Assembly (NCBI GenBank): GCA_035628915.1
Contig: DASPIW010000012.1
Coordinates: 1-64,000 of the forward strand
Length of the DNA stretch: 64,000 bases
Direction of reading: 5' to 3'
From: JARBUG01 sp035628915
GTDB taxonomy: Bacteria; Bacillota; Sulfobacillia; Symbiobacteriales; Symbiobacteriaceae
Program-made: the position numbers and the translations under genes
In this document: positions 32,083-39,930 of the stretch, piece after piece
How the letters are laid out: each line of letters begins with the position of its first letter
How positions within the stretch are numbered: position 1 is the stretch's first letter
The notes under the pieces: model-generated
The model's database searches: none
Seen by the model: the letters and a program-made list of their open reading frames with translations, nothing else
Told to the model about the DNA's origin: nothing

Positions 32083-33582
32083 TCATCCGATCAATTCCGA
32101 CAGGTCAAGATGGTCCCGCAGCAGCTGCGCCAGACGGTTATACGTACGCTCGCGCAGGACGGCGGCGGGCGTTCCGGGCTCAAGCGGCGGCAGACCCCGG
32201 CGCGCCCGCAGGGCGTTGAGGTAGCTGCGGCGGAAACGGTCGTTGTCGAACAGCCCGTGCAAATAGGTGCCAAAGGTCCAGCCGCCCTTAACGTAACAGC
32301 CGTCCGCCGCGTCGGCGGGGGCGCCGCCCCGTGCCATGACCCGGAACGCCGGGCGGGCGCCAGCCTGCAGTTCCGTCCGGCCGCTGTGAATTTCGTAGCC
32401 GTCCAGCGGCTGGTCCTTGCTCCAGGCGGCAAGCAGGCCGGTCAGGCCCACGACCTGCGTCAGGGTAGTAAGCTTTCCCGGCTCAAAGCGGGTGGCAACG
32501 GGCAGGATGCCTAGGCCCGCGTAGGCGCCCGGAGCGTCTTCCAGCCCGAGAGGATCATCAAGGCGGGCGCCGAGCATCTGGTAGCCGCCGCAAACACCGA
32601 TGGTGGCGCCCTTGGCGGCGGCCCGTTCCTGAATGGCCGCTGCGAGGCCCCGGTCCCTGAGCCAGCGCAAGTCGCTGATTGTATTCTTGGACCCCGGAAG
32701 CAGCACCAGGTCGGCGTTCACCAGTTCACCCGGCTGGTCCGCGTAGGTGACGGCGACGTCGGGTTCGGCCGCCAGGGGTGTGACATCGGTGAAATTCGCC
32801 ATGTGGGGCAGGCGGAGCACGGCAACCTTCAGTACTCGCCCGCCATCGGGCGCCATTGGGGCGACGTGCACGGAATCCTCCTCTTCCCAGTAAAGGTCGC
32901 CCTGCCAGGGGAGCACACCCAGAACCGGCTTGCCGGTGCGTCGTTCCACTTCCCGGATGCCAGGCAGGAGGATCTCTTTCGGGCCGTGGTAACGGTTGAG
33001 CACCAGTCCGGCCACGCGGTCCCGGTGGCGTGGCTCCAGCAGTTCCAGCGTTCCCAGCAGCGCGGCAAACGCCCCGCCTCGTTCCATATCGGCAACCAGC
33101 AGAACGGGGGCGCCGGCGATTTCCGCCACAGCCATGTTGGCCAGGTCCCGGTCGCGCAGGTTGGGCTCCGCCGGGCTGCCGGCGCCCTCAATGACAATCC
33201 AGTCAAACCTTGCCTTCAGCCGCGTCAGCGCAGCGGCGGCAGTGGCATGGCCGAGCGCCACGAAATCGGGAGCGGCAAATCCGGAAAAGTCCCCGTAGGG
33301 GCGCCCGTTGAGAATCACCTGAGCGGTCATGCCGCCTTTCGGCTTAACCAGAATGGGGTTGAAGTCACTCTCGGCTGCCACGCCGGCGGCCTCAGCCTGA
33401 ATGCCCTGTGCGCGGCCGATTTCGGCCCCGTCTGCCGTCACAAACGCATTTAGTGACATATTCCAGGCCTTGAAAGGCGCCACCTTCTGTCCATCCTGCA
33501 TGAGCAGGCGGCAAAGCGCGGCGGCCAACAGGCTCTTGCCTACTCCGGATGCTGTACCCTGCACCATGATGCAGCGCGCCAC
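32083..33582 (-). CDS. cobQ: Cobyric acid synthase CobQ/CbiP
   Basis: Amidates four carboxylates of adenosyl-cobyrinate a,c-diamide with glutamine and ATP. A P-loop VQGTASGVGKS and PFKAWNMSLNAFV form the N-terminal synthetase (the usual Gln is a Trp in the second motif). The glutaminase has ATIGVCGGYQMLG with the catalytic Cys, and YLHGLFDN near the end. GTG at 33582 with GAGGTGAT upstream. 499 residues. It stands alone; no other cobalamin gene is close. Confidence 0.93.
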   Translation of the reverse strand: MARCIMVQGTASGVGKSLLAAALCRLLMQDGQKVAPFKAWNMSLNAFVTADGAEIGRAQGIQAEAAGVAAESDFNPILVKPKGGMTAQVILNGRPYGDFSGFAAPDFVALGHATAAAALTRLKARFDWIVIEGAGSPAEPNLRDRDLANMAVAEIAGAPVLLVADMERGGAFAALLGTLELLEPRHRDRVAGLVLNRYHGPKEILLPGIREVERRTGKPVLGVLPWQGDLYWEEEDSVHVAPMAPDGGRVLKVAVLRLPHMANFTDVTPLAAEPDVAVTYADQPGELVNADLVLLPGSKNTISDLRWLRDRGLAAAIQERAAAKGATIGVCGGYQMLGARLDDPLGLEDAPGAYAGLGILPVATRFEPGKLTTLTQVVGLTGLLAAWSKDQPLDGYEIHSGRTELQAGARPAFRVMARGGAPADAADGCYVKGGWTFGTYLHGLFDNDRFRRSYLNALRARRGLPPLEPGTPAAVLRERTYNRLAQLLRDHLDLSELIG

Positions 33583-33685
33583 GCAAATCACCTCGTCTTG
33601 CGGTCGTGTCCTATCTATTGAAGCAGAACGACGGAAGCATGAATAGCCCCCTGGGTGACGATACTACCGCAGGGAGGTGATCATT

Positions 33686-33919
33686 GTGGCCAACCAACAG
33701 ATTTTCTGCACCGTCAATAGCTGCTATTACTATGGCAGCGGCGATCGGTGCAAGGCGGAGACGATTCAGGTCCAGAACAATAATGCAACCCTTGGCAATA
33801 CCCGCATGGAGATCGGTTCCATCGGCGGACGTGAGGCGCAGCAATCCAACCAGACGCTCTGCAACACGTTCATCCCGAAGGAGCAGGGCCCGAAGAACGG
33901 TGTCCGGCGTCTGGACTAG
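33686..33919 (+). CDS. DUF1540 domain protein
   Basis: Small Cys-rich protein of a family common in spore formers, function unknown. The pattern CTVNSCYYYGSGDRCKAETIQV matches DUF1540, and a fourth Cys is in QTLCNTF. The GTG at 33686 has GGGAGGTGATC upstream, a near-perfect ribosome binding site. Length 77 residues. It is followed by an SASP gene. Confidence 0.85.
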   Translation: MANQQIFCTVNSCYYYGSGDRCKAETIQVQNNNATLGNTRMEIGSIGGREAQQSNQTLCNTFIPKEQGPKNGVRRLD

Positions 33920-33926
33920 CTGCAGC

Positions 33927-33960
33927 GCGAGGCGCTCCCAGCAGGGGGCGCCTCGCTTTC
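33927..33960 (+). terminator. Terminator after the DUF1540 gene
   Basis: GCGAGGCGC and GCGCCTCGC arms (33927-33956) followed by TTTCC. Confidence 0.65.
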
Positions 33961-34031
33961 CATAAGCCTCCACGCAAGTTCAGGAATCTTGCGGCCACAC
34001 TACAGACAACCAGTATAAGGAGGGGACGCAC

Positions 34032-34229
34032 GTGGCCCGCAACCGTCGCTCATTGCTCTCCGATTCCACGAAAATCGAACTGGCTCGTTTGCAGGGGGCA
34101 GGTGATCGGGTTCAGCCAGGCGATTTCGGCGGCCTCACGTCCAAGGAGGCCGGGAATCTGGTCAAGTTTGCGATCGCCGTGGCGGAACAGAGGCTCGCCG
34201 CGAACAGTCCCCAGGTCGGCAACCGATAA
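34032..34229 (+). CDS. Small acid-soluble spore protein, SspF-like alpha/beta type
   Basis: DNA-binding protein that protects spore DNA. MARNRRSLLSDSTKIELAR, GDFGGLTSKEAGNLVKFAIAVAEQRLA matches SspF/alpha-beta SASP, including the conserved AG-N-V helix pair. GTG start with AAGGAGGGG. 65 residues. Expression is normally in the forespore under sigma-G; I did not find a clear sigma-G box. Confidence 0.85.
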   Translation: MARNRRSLLSDSTKIELARLQGAGDRVQPGDFGGLTSKEAGNLVKFAIAVAEQRLAANSPQVGNR

Positions 34230-34234
34230 GACCG

Positions 34235-34278
34235 GCGCGGAGTGATCTCCCCTGGAAGGGAGGTCCTCTCGCGTTTTT
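34235..34278 (+). terminator. Terminator after the SASP gene
   Basis: An extended hairpin (34235-34273) with several mismatches ends in GCG followed by TTTTT. Confidence 0.7.
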
Positions 34279-34293
34279 GGGCTAGCGGAACAC

Positions 34294-34318
34294 GAGCACC
34301 CGGGAGTGCCGGGTGCTC
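34294..34318 (-). terminator. Terminator after the thiamine-binding-type gene
   Basis: Perfect 10-base stem GAGCACCCGG/CCGGGTGCTC, then GTGTT on the minus strand. Confidence 0.6.
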
Positions 34319-34328
34319 CTGTCGGGGC

Positions 34329-34625
34329 CTACAACTTGGTTTCGACCTTGGAAACGGCCTTTTCCATAACCAGATCCTTGTCCCGGCGCTCGTCGATGCT
34401 GATGTTGGTCACAACCCGCTGGACGCCGTGCCCGAACCCGGCATGGTGCATTTGCTGCGCCACGTCCAAGAGCGCCGGCAGATCGCCTTCCATAACCGTT
34501 GCGGTGGGTGTCACGTCGAACTTGATGCCGTTGCGTTTGGCCTCGCGGCACGCTTCCGTAATGAAGCTGGATATGCTGGCGGTTTCCGTGCCGACGGGAA
34601 CGACGCTGATTTCCAGGAGTGCCAT
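34329..34625 (-). CDS. MTH1187/YkoF family thiamine-binding protein
   Basis: Small ferredoxin-fold protein of the DUF77 group; some members bind thiamine or hydroxymethylpyrimidine. LLEISVVPVGTETASISSFI and KFDVTPTATVMEGDLPALLDVAQQMHHAGF are typical. The ATG at 34625 is preceded by GGCAGGAGA and gives 98 residues. It is 26 bases after a YkuS-type gene. Confidence 0.82.
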   Translation of the reverse strand: MALLEISVVPVGTETASISSFITEACREAKRNGIKFDVTPTATVMEGDLPALLDVAQQMHHAGFGHGVQRVVTNISIDERRDKDLVMEKAVSKVETKL

Positions 34626-34651
34626 TCTCCTGCCACCTCCCACAGCCGGGT

Positions 34652-34924
34652 CTAGAGTGTGTCAGCCTCGTCGGATATCCGTGCGAAGCGGGTCTCCAGC
34701 GAGTTCACAACCTCCTGGGCGGTCAGGCCGTTCGCCTCGACGATGGGGAACTTATTGCCCTGCGTATCGGCGACGCCCATGAAATTGTTGGACATGCTGG
34801 TGACGATGGCGCCATCCACGTTGGCCATGGTGCCTTGCGTGAACTTCGTCACCTCAAACCCCCGGGAGCGCAGTTCGTCTTTGACCGGTGTCAGGCCGTC
34901 CTCCACAGCGATGCGCCTGGCCAC
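34652..34924 (-). CDS. YkuS/UPF0180 family protein
   Basis: Function unknown; family present in spore formers. ARRIAVEDGLTPVKDELRSRGFEVTKF, GAIVTSMSNNFMGVADTQ and the final EVVNSLETRFARI match YkuS. GTG at 34924 has GGAGGTG six bases upstream and gives 90 residues. Co-directional with, and close to, the methyltransferase gene upstream and the thiamine-binding-type gene downstream. Confidence 0.85.
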   Translation of the reverse strand: MARRIAVEDGLTPVKDELRSRGFEVTKFTQGTMANVDGAIVTSMSNNFMGVADTQGNKFPIVEANGLTAQEVVNSLETRFARISDEADTL

Positions 34925-34994
34925 ATGCAACACCTCCGCACATCTGAGGTTCCGCCGGGACACACTATAGTGTGCGCAGTCGACAGAACATCAT

Positions 34995-35957
34995 TCACAG
35001 GCCGAGTTCGTATGCGAAGATTGCCTCCCATGCTTTGTTGCGCCGGTGCGTCTTGATGCGGTCGGCCAGACGGGCCCTTATGCGCATCCCCGCCTCGGCG
35101 ATGAACCGCTCCAGGTTGGCAATTGCTTTCGGGCCTGAATGGTCGGCATACCCGATGATCACCCGGCCATTGGGGTTGAGATGGCACGGGGCGCCAATGA
35201 GGAAACGGCGAATCGTCTGCTGGCCGCCATCGTTTAGAGCCATCTCCATGCGGTTGCGGGCCGGCGCTGCCACCCACGGGGCGTTGAAAATGATCAGGTC
35301 AAAGTGCTGCCCGCCCAGCGTTTCGTAAAGATCGCCGGGCTCAGCCGCAGTCACTGCGCCGGGGCGGATCAGCCCTTGCGCTTCAAAGCGGGCAGCGTTT
35401 ACTTCAGTCGATGCGGCCGCCTCCGCCAGATGGTCGGTGGCGACAACGCTTGCTTGCGGGAAGACGCGGGCGGCCAGCAGGGCGCAGACGCCTGACCCGC
35501 AGCCCATGTCCAGGACGGCCGGCGCCGCCGGCAGCTGCGGTCTGACCGTCTCAAGGGCCCGCCGCAGAAGGTGGATGAGCGGCTGACTGCGCGGCACCAG
35601 CACATCGGGGTGAACCGTTGTAACAGCCCCGCCCAGGGCATCCACATGCTGCATATGGCTGGCCAAGGCAAACAGAGCGTCCTCCAGGGCGATCAATCCA
35701 TTTTGCTGGAGCGCCCGTAGGCCGGGTACTGCCCCTCGGACTGCGTCGTCGTCGGTGCGGAGCATCAGGCGGCCAAGTGCTTCCTTCCGTGTGCCCTTGG
35801 CGCGCAGGGTCTCGCGCAGGCGGAACACTCGCTCCCAGGGACCCTCCAGCACGGCGAGCCCGCCCCGCTGAATCAGCCTGGCAATGCGGTCGGATGCGTC
35901 CAGCTCGCGTCCCGAGAAAGTGCGAACCCCGGCGTTCTGTACGAAGCTAACACCCAT
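34995..35957 (-). CDS. Class I SAM-dependent methyltransferase (small-domain, PrmC/RlmG-like)
   Basis: VLDMGCGSGVCALLAARVFPQASVVATD is the AdoMet-binding motif I and post I; FDLIIFNAPWVAAP corresponds to the NPPY-type catalytic motif, here NAPW, so it is slightly unusual. The N-terminal 140 residues are an extra alpha-helical domain of the type that recognises the substrate. ATG at 35957 with AAGGAGAGA; 320 residues. The target may be rRNA or a ribosomal/release protein; sequence does not decide. Confidence 0.8.
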   Translation of the reverse strand: MGVSFVQNAGVRTFSGRELDASDRIARLIQRGGLAVLEGPWERVFRLRETLRAKGTRKEALGRLMLRTDDDAVRGAVPGLRALQQNGLIALEDALFALASHMQHVDALGGAVTTVHPDVLVPRSQPLIHLLRRALETVRPQLPAAPAVLDMGCGSGVCALLAARVFPQASVVATDHLAEAAASTEVNAARFEAQGLIRPGAVTAAEPGDLYETLGGQHFDLIIFNAPWVAAPARNRMEMALNDGGQQTIRRFLIGAPCHLNPNGRVIIGYADHSGPKAIANLERFIAEAGMRIRARLADRIKTHRRNKAWEAIFAYELGL

Positions 35958-36153
35958 TTGGTACTCTCTCCTTGTTTTCGTCTCGTTTGGGGCAGATGCC
36001 ACAGGCGAGCGGCGACAAGGAGGAGCACGGGGCCGGGCAAACGCCAATAGCCGTCGAGCCTGAGGCTCCACGGCGGAAAGGGCTGTTCTGCTAGTTACCG
36101 ATCAATATCAGCAGGGTGGACGTGCCATCGACACGCAACTCCTTTCCGCATTC

Positions 36154-36159
36154 ATTATA
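36154..36159 (-). promoter_or_regulatory. Possible -10 box of the methyltransferase transcript
   Basis: TATAAT on the minus strand, about 197 bases before the methyltransferase ATG. No good -35 was found. Confidence 0.35.
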
Positions 36160-36182
36160 ACATCGCCCTTGGCAAACGGAAG

Positions 36183-36204
36183 GCCCGCCGGTCCGCCGGC
36201 GGGC
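36183..36204 (-). terminator. Hairpin after the MFS gene
   Basis: GCCCGCCGG / CCGGCGGGC arms; the following tract on the minus strand is CTTCCGTTTG, weak for an intrinsic terminator. Confidence 0.45.
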
Positions 36205-36213
36205 TCAACACCC

Positions 36214-37458
36214 TCAGTTGTAATCACGCAGCGCCGGAGCCGTTACCAAGCCGGACAGACAGGTCAGCACCAGACCGAATCCGAAAGCCAGGGAGACGTG
36301 GACCGGGGAGAAAATATCCGCCAGGGGGCCCGCCACCAAGAACGCCAGGGGCGCCGTGGCGCTCAGCAGGCTGCCCAGCATGCCGAAGACCCTGCCCTGC
36401 ACCTCCGTAGGAATCTCGCTCTGCAGCGTCACCATGAAAATCACATTCGGGAAGGCGAGGAAGAGGCCGCTAAACACGTATATGGGAATCGCCGGCAACG
36501 TCGAGGGCATAAGCGGCACGACTGTCATGAGCACCGATGCCAGGAGCAGGCCGCCGAACATGATGTAGCCGCGGCGGCGGAGCTTCGTGGCGAAGGCCAT
36601 GAGCAGCCCGGCCCCGATGGCGAACCCCAGGGGGAAGGCAGCTTCAGCCAGACCGAACTCGAAAGCGGTGGCATGCCAAACCTTTACGACGATGACTGGC
36701 AGCAGCACGCCGCCCAGGGCGTTGCCGAACAGGTTGATGGCGGGAGCGAAAGTGACCACGCCGCGCGCCAGGCTGTGACCTTTGATGAAGCGGAGACCTT
36801 CCTTCAGGTCGCCCCAGAAGGACGTTTGCTCCTTTTCGACCCGGGGGCTGGCAAAGTACCCGCCCAGGAGGATGAAGACCGCCGAGATGAGGAAGCTGAC
36901 AGCGTCTGCAGTCAATGCCACCCAGCCGCCCCACAGGGCGACCACGGTGCCGCCGAGGAACGGGCCGAGGACCTGCGCCAGGGTGTTGGTCATCTGCAGC
37001 AGGCCGGACGCCTGTTGGAGGCTCTCCTTGCCAACGATGTTGACCAGGCTGGCGTTCATCGCCGGACCGAAGAACTGGCCGGCAATCGAAATGAGTGCGG
37101 ATAGAGCCAGGATGACGGCGAATGACGCTCCGGGCCGCATGACCAGTGCGGCGACCGCCAGCACCAGTACGAACCGGATCAGATCCGTGCCGATCATCAT
37201 GCGGCGGCGGTCAGTACGGTCTACCACCGTGCCCGCGACGGCGCCCAGGAGCACACCGGAGAGGGCCCGCACGGCCATAATGGTGGCCATCGCGGTGCTG
37301 GAGCCCGTCGTTTGCAGGACCCAAAGACCCAGGGCCACGCTGTGGAATCCATCGCCGATGATGGAGATGGTATGGCCAAGCCAGATGGAGAGGAACGTAC
37401 GGTTTCTAAAGAGGCCGGCTTGCGCCGTTTTCGGCGTGGTTTCTGCAACAGCTGCCAT
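36214..37458 (-). CDS. MFS transporter, drug-efflux-like
   Basis: About twelve membrane segments. The N-terminal block FLSIWLGHTISIIGDGFHSVALGLWVLQTTGSS and GTVVDRTDRRRMMIG (motif A region) resembles the MdfA/macrolide-efflux branch. ATG at 37458 with AAAGGGTGG; 414 residues; the frame is open upstream to 37536. Substrate unknown. Stands alone between methyltransferase and MazG-like genes. Confidence 0.88.
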   Translation of the reverse strand: MAAVAETTPKTAQAGLFRNRTFLSIWLGHTISIIGDGFHSVALGLWVLQTTGSSTAMATIMAVRALSGVLLGAVAGTVVDRTDRRRMMIGTDLIRFVLVLAVAALVMRPGASFAVILALSALISIAGQFFGPAMNASLVNIVGKESLQQASGLLQMTNTLAQVLGPFLGGTVVALWGGWVALTADAVSFLISAVFILLGGYFASPRVEKEQTSFWGDLKEGLRFIKGHSLARGVVTFAPAINLFGNALGGVLLPVIVVKVWHATAFEFGLAEAAFPLGFAIGAGLLMAFATKLRRRGYIMFGGLLLASVLMTVVPLMPSTLPAIPIYVFSGLFLAFPNVIFMVTLQSEIPTEVQGRVFGMLGSLLSATAPLAFLVAGPLADIFSPVHVSLAFGFGLVLTCLSGLVTAPALRDYN

Positions 37459-37525
37459 TCTAGGGTCCACCCTTTCCGTGCGGCGCCGACGGCGCCTTCC
37501 TGATGACCCTACTGTAGCAAAGCAA

Positions 37526-37552
37526 GCCGCAGGCACCGAAGGTACCTGCGGC
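37526..37552 (-). terminator. Hairpin upstream of MFS gene, possible terminator of the MazG-like transcript
   Basis: Twelve-base arms with one mismatch (GCCGCAGG-ACC) and a GAA loop; minus-strand sequence after it is CTTGCTTTGCT. The MazG-like stop is 167 bases upstream. Confidence 0.45.
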
Positions 37553-37718
37553 TGAAAGCGCTATCGTACTTTGGACCGATGGATCTTCGTTCTGCGGGGC
37601 AATTCGCCTTACCGCCCGCCATTCGCTGCACGTCCCGGACGTTGATGATTTTGTCGGGTGCACACGTAGACCACGTCGACGGCTGCATGCAGAGAGACGG
37701 TCAGGATTCGCCCGGTGC

Positions 37719-38060
37719 TCATGTGCGCTTTTGCTCCCACCTGCGATGGATGTTCTGAATCATCTTGTCCGTGTAGACGGCCTGCAAATCGTGGCCGGTG
37801 TAGTTCGCGATCTTAAACAGATAGGCCAGCACGTCGGCCAACTCGAAGCCAAGCTTGACGCGGGCTTCTTCGACGCGGGGGTCGTCGGGCCCGTAGGTTT
37901 CAGCCCACCAGCGGTAGTGCAGAATCTCCTTGCACAGCTCTCCCACTTCGCTCTGCAGGCAGACCGTGTTCATGAACAAGTCGGGGCCGAAGCCCTTTTC
38001 CCGGTCAAGCCACTCATGGAACTTCTGAAACTCGGGCATCGAGTTGCCAGGATGCTGCAT
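37719..38060 (-). CDS. MazG-like nucleotide pyrophosphohydrolase
   Basis: Hydrolyses NTPs or dNTPs to NMP and PPi. LQSEVGELCKEILHYRW gives the EExxE-like first helix (EVGEL/KE) and LGFELADVLAYLFKIAN the ExxD second helix, the MazG/dUTPase-2 fold. ATG at 38060 with GAGGAGGCGAGGGA upstream; 113 residues. Single-domain form typical of Gram-positive housekeeping MazG-like proteins. Confidence 0.8.
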   Translation of the reverse strand: MQHPGNSMPEFQKFHEWLDREKGFGPDLFMNTVCLQSEVGELCKEILHYRWWAETYGPDDPRVEEARVKLGFELADVLAYLFKIANYTGHDLQAVYTDKMIQNIHRRWEQKRT

Positions 38061-38127
38061 GGGTGTCCCTCGCCTCCTCATGGAACCCAAATTCGCCCAT
38101 TGCTGCGGCGACTCCTGCGAGAGGGAC

Positions 38128-39255
38128 CTAAGGCTGCTTCAGTTGCCGGGACGCCACGTCGTACGCATAGGGCCCCTTTACCGTGGCGCCGCCCTGGACA
38201 ACATCAAACGCGACCACCGTGCCGGAGACCCACCTGATGTTCCGGACGGCGAAATCCTGCCCGCCGCCCAGGGCCGCGGACAAGTCCGGCCCGTACTTCT
38301 GCGACGCTGTCACATCGTAAATGGTAAGGGTCGTCGCACCGGACGCCTGTGCCGTGGCAACGGCCACGTACCGGGCGCCCCCCGGGGCCCATGCCGCGTC
38401 GACGGCCCCTGCTTCAAACAGCAGGTCCAACGGCGTCATGACCGGATTGCTGCCCCACGTAATCTGGCTAATGCCCAGCAGCGGGTGGTGCCCCTTGGTC
38501 ACCCACAGCACATGGCTGCCCGCTGTGGTCACGGCGGCCACGGACCAGCCCTCCGCGCCGACCCCGAACTCAATGCCCGGCCCGGCGCCCCAGGGCTTGG
38601 CCTTGGCTGGCAGCAGGCTCAAATCGCCGGCCACCGCCGTATCCTGCCCCCTGTGCAGGTACAGCTTACCGTCCTGACCAACCCCCAGGGTCAGCGTCTC
38701 CTTTGCCTGTTCCGTGTAGGCGACCACTTTCAGGCCGCCCTGCCAGGTCAGGCGAATCTCTTCCGCCGCGACTTCGCCCCCAGGTTGGCCCGTCGCGAAG
38801 CCGACTTTGAGCCGGAACACGAACAGATCTACATCGCCCGTCCCCAGCAGTCCGGCGGTGTACCCGGTAATCCGGGCGCCCGGGCCGCTCAGGCGGATGC
38901 TCCCCTTGCCCACGGCCTGGGGCCCCACCATCGATGCCACGGTAGCGGCATCGCCGGCCATGCGGGCCTCCATAAACGCCCGGATGAACGCCTGCGCTTC
39001 ACTGTTCGGAGGCCGGCTGTGCTCCAGCTCCTTGGGCTCCGGCTCTTTGGGCTCCGGCTCCTTGGGCGGCGGCTCGTGCGGCTGCGGCTGGATCTGGGGT
39101 TTGGGCGCCGGCTTTTTCTCCCCGGCAGAAGGAGCCGTCACTTTCCCCACCGTGCCCGGGACCGGCGCCCGGGGCCTCGCCAGCATCAGGCCGCCCGCAA
39201 CGCCGGCCAGCACCAACAGGATGGCCAGCGGGACCATCCACCAGTTCATGCGCAT
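38128..39255 (-). CDS. Membrane-anchored protein with Pro/Glu/Lys linker, unknown
   Basis: One N-terminal membrane segment (WWMVPLAILLVLAGVAGGLML), a linker rich in KEPEPKEPEPKE and PQPQ, then about 280 extracytoplasmic residues. FIRAFMEARMAGDAATVASMV looks like an NTF2-like start and the rest is beta-rich. No family recognised. The start is ATG with AAGGGGGGG, which lies inside a hairpin (39263-39299). Confidence 0.7.
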   Translation of the reverse strand: MRMNWWMVPLAILLVLAGVAGGLMLARPRAPVPGTVGKVTAPSAGEKKPAPKPQIQPQPHEPPPKEPEPKEPEPKELEHSRPPNSEAQAFIRAFMEARMAGDAATVASMVGPQAVGKGSIRLSGPGARITGYTAGLLGTGDVDLFVFRLKVGFATGQPGGEVAAEEIRLTWQGGLKVVAYTEQAKETLTLGVGQDGKLYLHRGQDTAVAGDLSLLPAKAKPWGAGPGIEFGVGAEGWSVAAVTTAGSHVLWVTKGHHPLLGISQITWGSNPVMTPLDLLFEAGAVDAAWAPGGARYVAVATAQASGATTLTIYDVTASQKYGPDLSAALGGGQDFAVRNIRWVSGTVVAFDVVQGGATVKGPYAYDVASRQLKQP

Positions 39256-39262
39256 AAAAGAC

Positions 39263-39299
39263 CCCCCCTTCTCTCATCACTGTATGAGAGCGAGGGGGG
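39263..39299 (-). promoter_or_regulatory. Hairpin covering the ribosome binding site of the anchored protein
   Basis: On the minus strand CCCCCC-rich and CTCTCAT arms pair with ATGAGAG and GGGGGG (7- and 6-base stems with a small internal loop). The AAGGGGGG ribosome binding site is in the 3' arm, followed by TCTTTTATG. It could act as a terminator or a translation switch. Confidence 0.55.
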
Positions 39300-39320
39300 A
39301 CAAGATTCCCGTTACGTCGA

Positions 39321-39488
39321 CTAAACGCCCCGGGGCATCTCCGTGTACATGTTCTGCAGGGCCACATGGAGTCGCTCATGCAGACGATAAATCTGGGGAT
39401 CGTAAGGGTCCAGCCTGGTCAGGGCAACAATCTCCTGTTCCAGGGCTTCCACCACGTTCGCGATGCTGCTGATGTCGTGGCGGTTCAT
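39321..39488 (-). CDS. Small helical protein B of a two-gene pair
   Basis: 55 residues: MNRHDISSIANVVEALEQEI then a helix-rich C-terminus ending PRGV. It starts inside the stop of the preceding gene (ATGA overlap), so it is translationally coupled. The amphipathic pattern suggests a two-helix protein with a loop at DPYDPQ. It is vaguely like Spo0E-type small regulators but lacks their motif, so no function is given. Confidence 0.65.
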   Translation of the reverse strand: MNRHDISSIANVVEALEQEIVALTRLDPYDPQIYRLHERLHVALQNMYTEMPRGV

Positions 39489-39652
39489 GCCCGTTCGTCC
39501 CTGCTCTGGGTCCGGTCGGCGCCAAGCTGGGAGTCGTCGGGGTTGTCCATGGCGACGGACGAGGGCACGCCGTGGTCCAGGTAGGGCACCGCCTGGGCAT
39601 CTGTTTTCCGGTCGGTGGACCGCGCTGGAGTCCGGTTGGTCTGATCGGACAT
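39485..39652 (-). CDS. Small hydrophilic protein A of a two-gene pair
   Basis: 55 residues: MSDQTNRTPARSTDRKTDAQ..., rich in Asp, Arg, Thr, Gln, with no hydrophobic core, probably disordered. GGAGGGAG precedes the ATG at an ideal distance, and the stop overlaps the next start by ATGA. These features support translation even though the sequence is unknown. A terminator-like hairpin lies 54 bases upstream. Confidence 0.6.
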   Translation of the reverse strand: MSDQTNRTPARSTDRKTDAQAVPYLDHGVPSSVAMDNPDDSQLGADRTQSRDERA

Positions 39653-39695
39653 GCTGCTCCCTCCTCAGTTTGCGGTGGCAGCGTTAGCATGCCCA

Positions 39696-39734
39696 AAATG
39701 AGAAAAGCAGCCGGTCCAGGGATTACCGACTGCT
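39696..39734 (-). terminator. Hairpin with T-tract upstream of the small-gene pair
   Basis: AGCAG-CGGT / ACCG-CTGCT arms (39706-39734) followed by TTTTCTCATTTT on the minus strand. No gene ends just before it, so it may attenuate the transcript of the small-gene pair. Confidence 0.55.
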
Positions 39735-39893
39735 CCTTGAGAGCTACCGTACTCTCTTCTTGTTTTATAAGGTTTATCGAGCGAATCGCTGTCGGACAGC
39801 GAGGAAAGATACGTACCTGTGATCTCAGCATGCCTGAAACATATGAAGGCCATATGAAATGGACCTGAGAGGAAGATAAGAATCCATAATAAG

Positions 39894-39922
39894 GGCAGCC
39901 GGTCAAAGCACGACCGGCTGCC
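39894..39922 (-). terminator. Terminator after the HtrA-like gene
   Basis: Perfect 11-base stem GGCAGCCGGTC/GACCGGCTGCC, then CTTATTATGG on the minus strand. Confidence 0.7.
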
Positions 39923-39930
39923 TCTCATGG

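Noticed and set aside
36085..36160. Leader peptide with possible attenuation before the methyltransferase
   Set aside because: A short frame follows AAAGGAG, but the predicted transcript start lies on the ribosome binding site itself, and the candidate peptides are only 6-8 codons.
38900..39200. Pro/Glu/Lys repeats in the anchored protein read as a TonB-like protein
   Set aside because: The organism appears Gram-positive; no TonB C-terminal domain; the repeat is only a linker.
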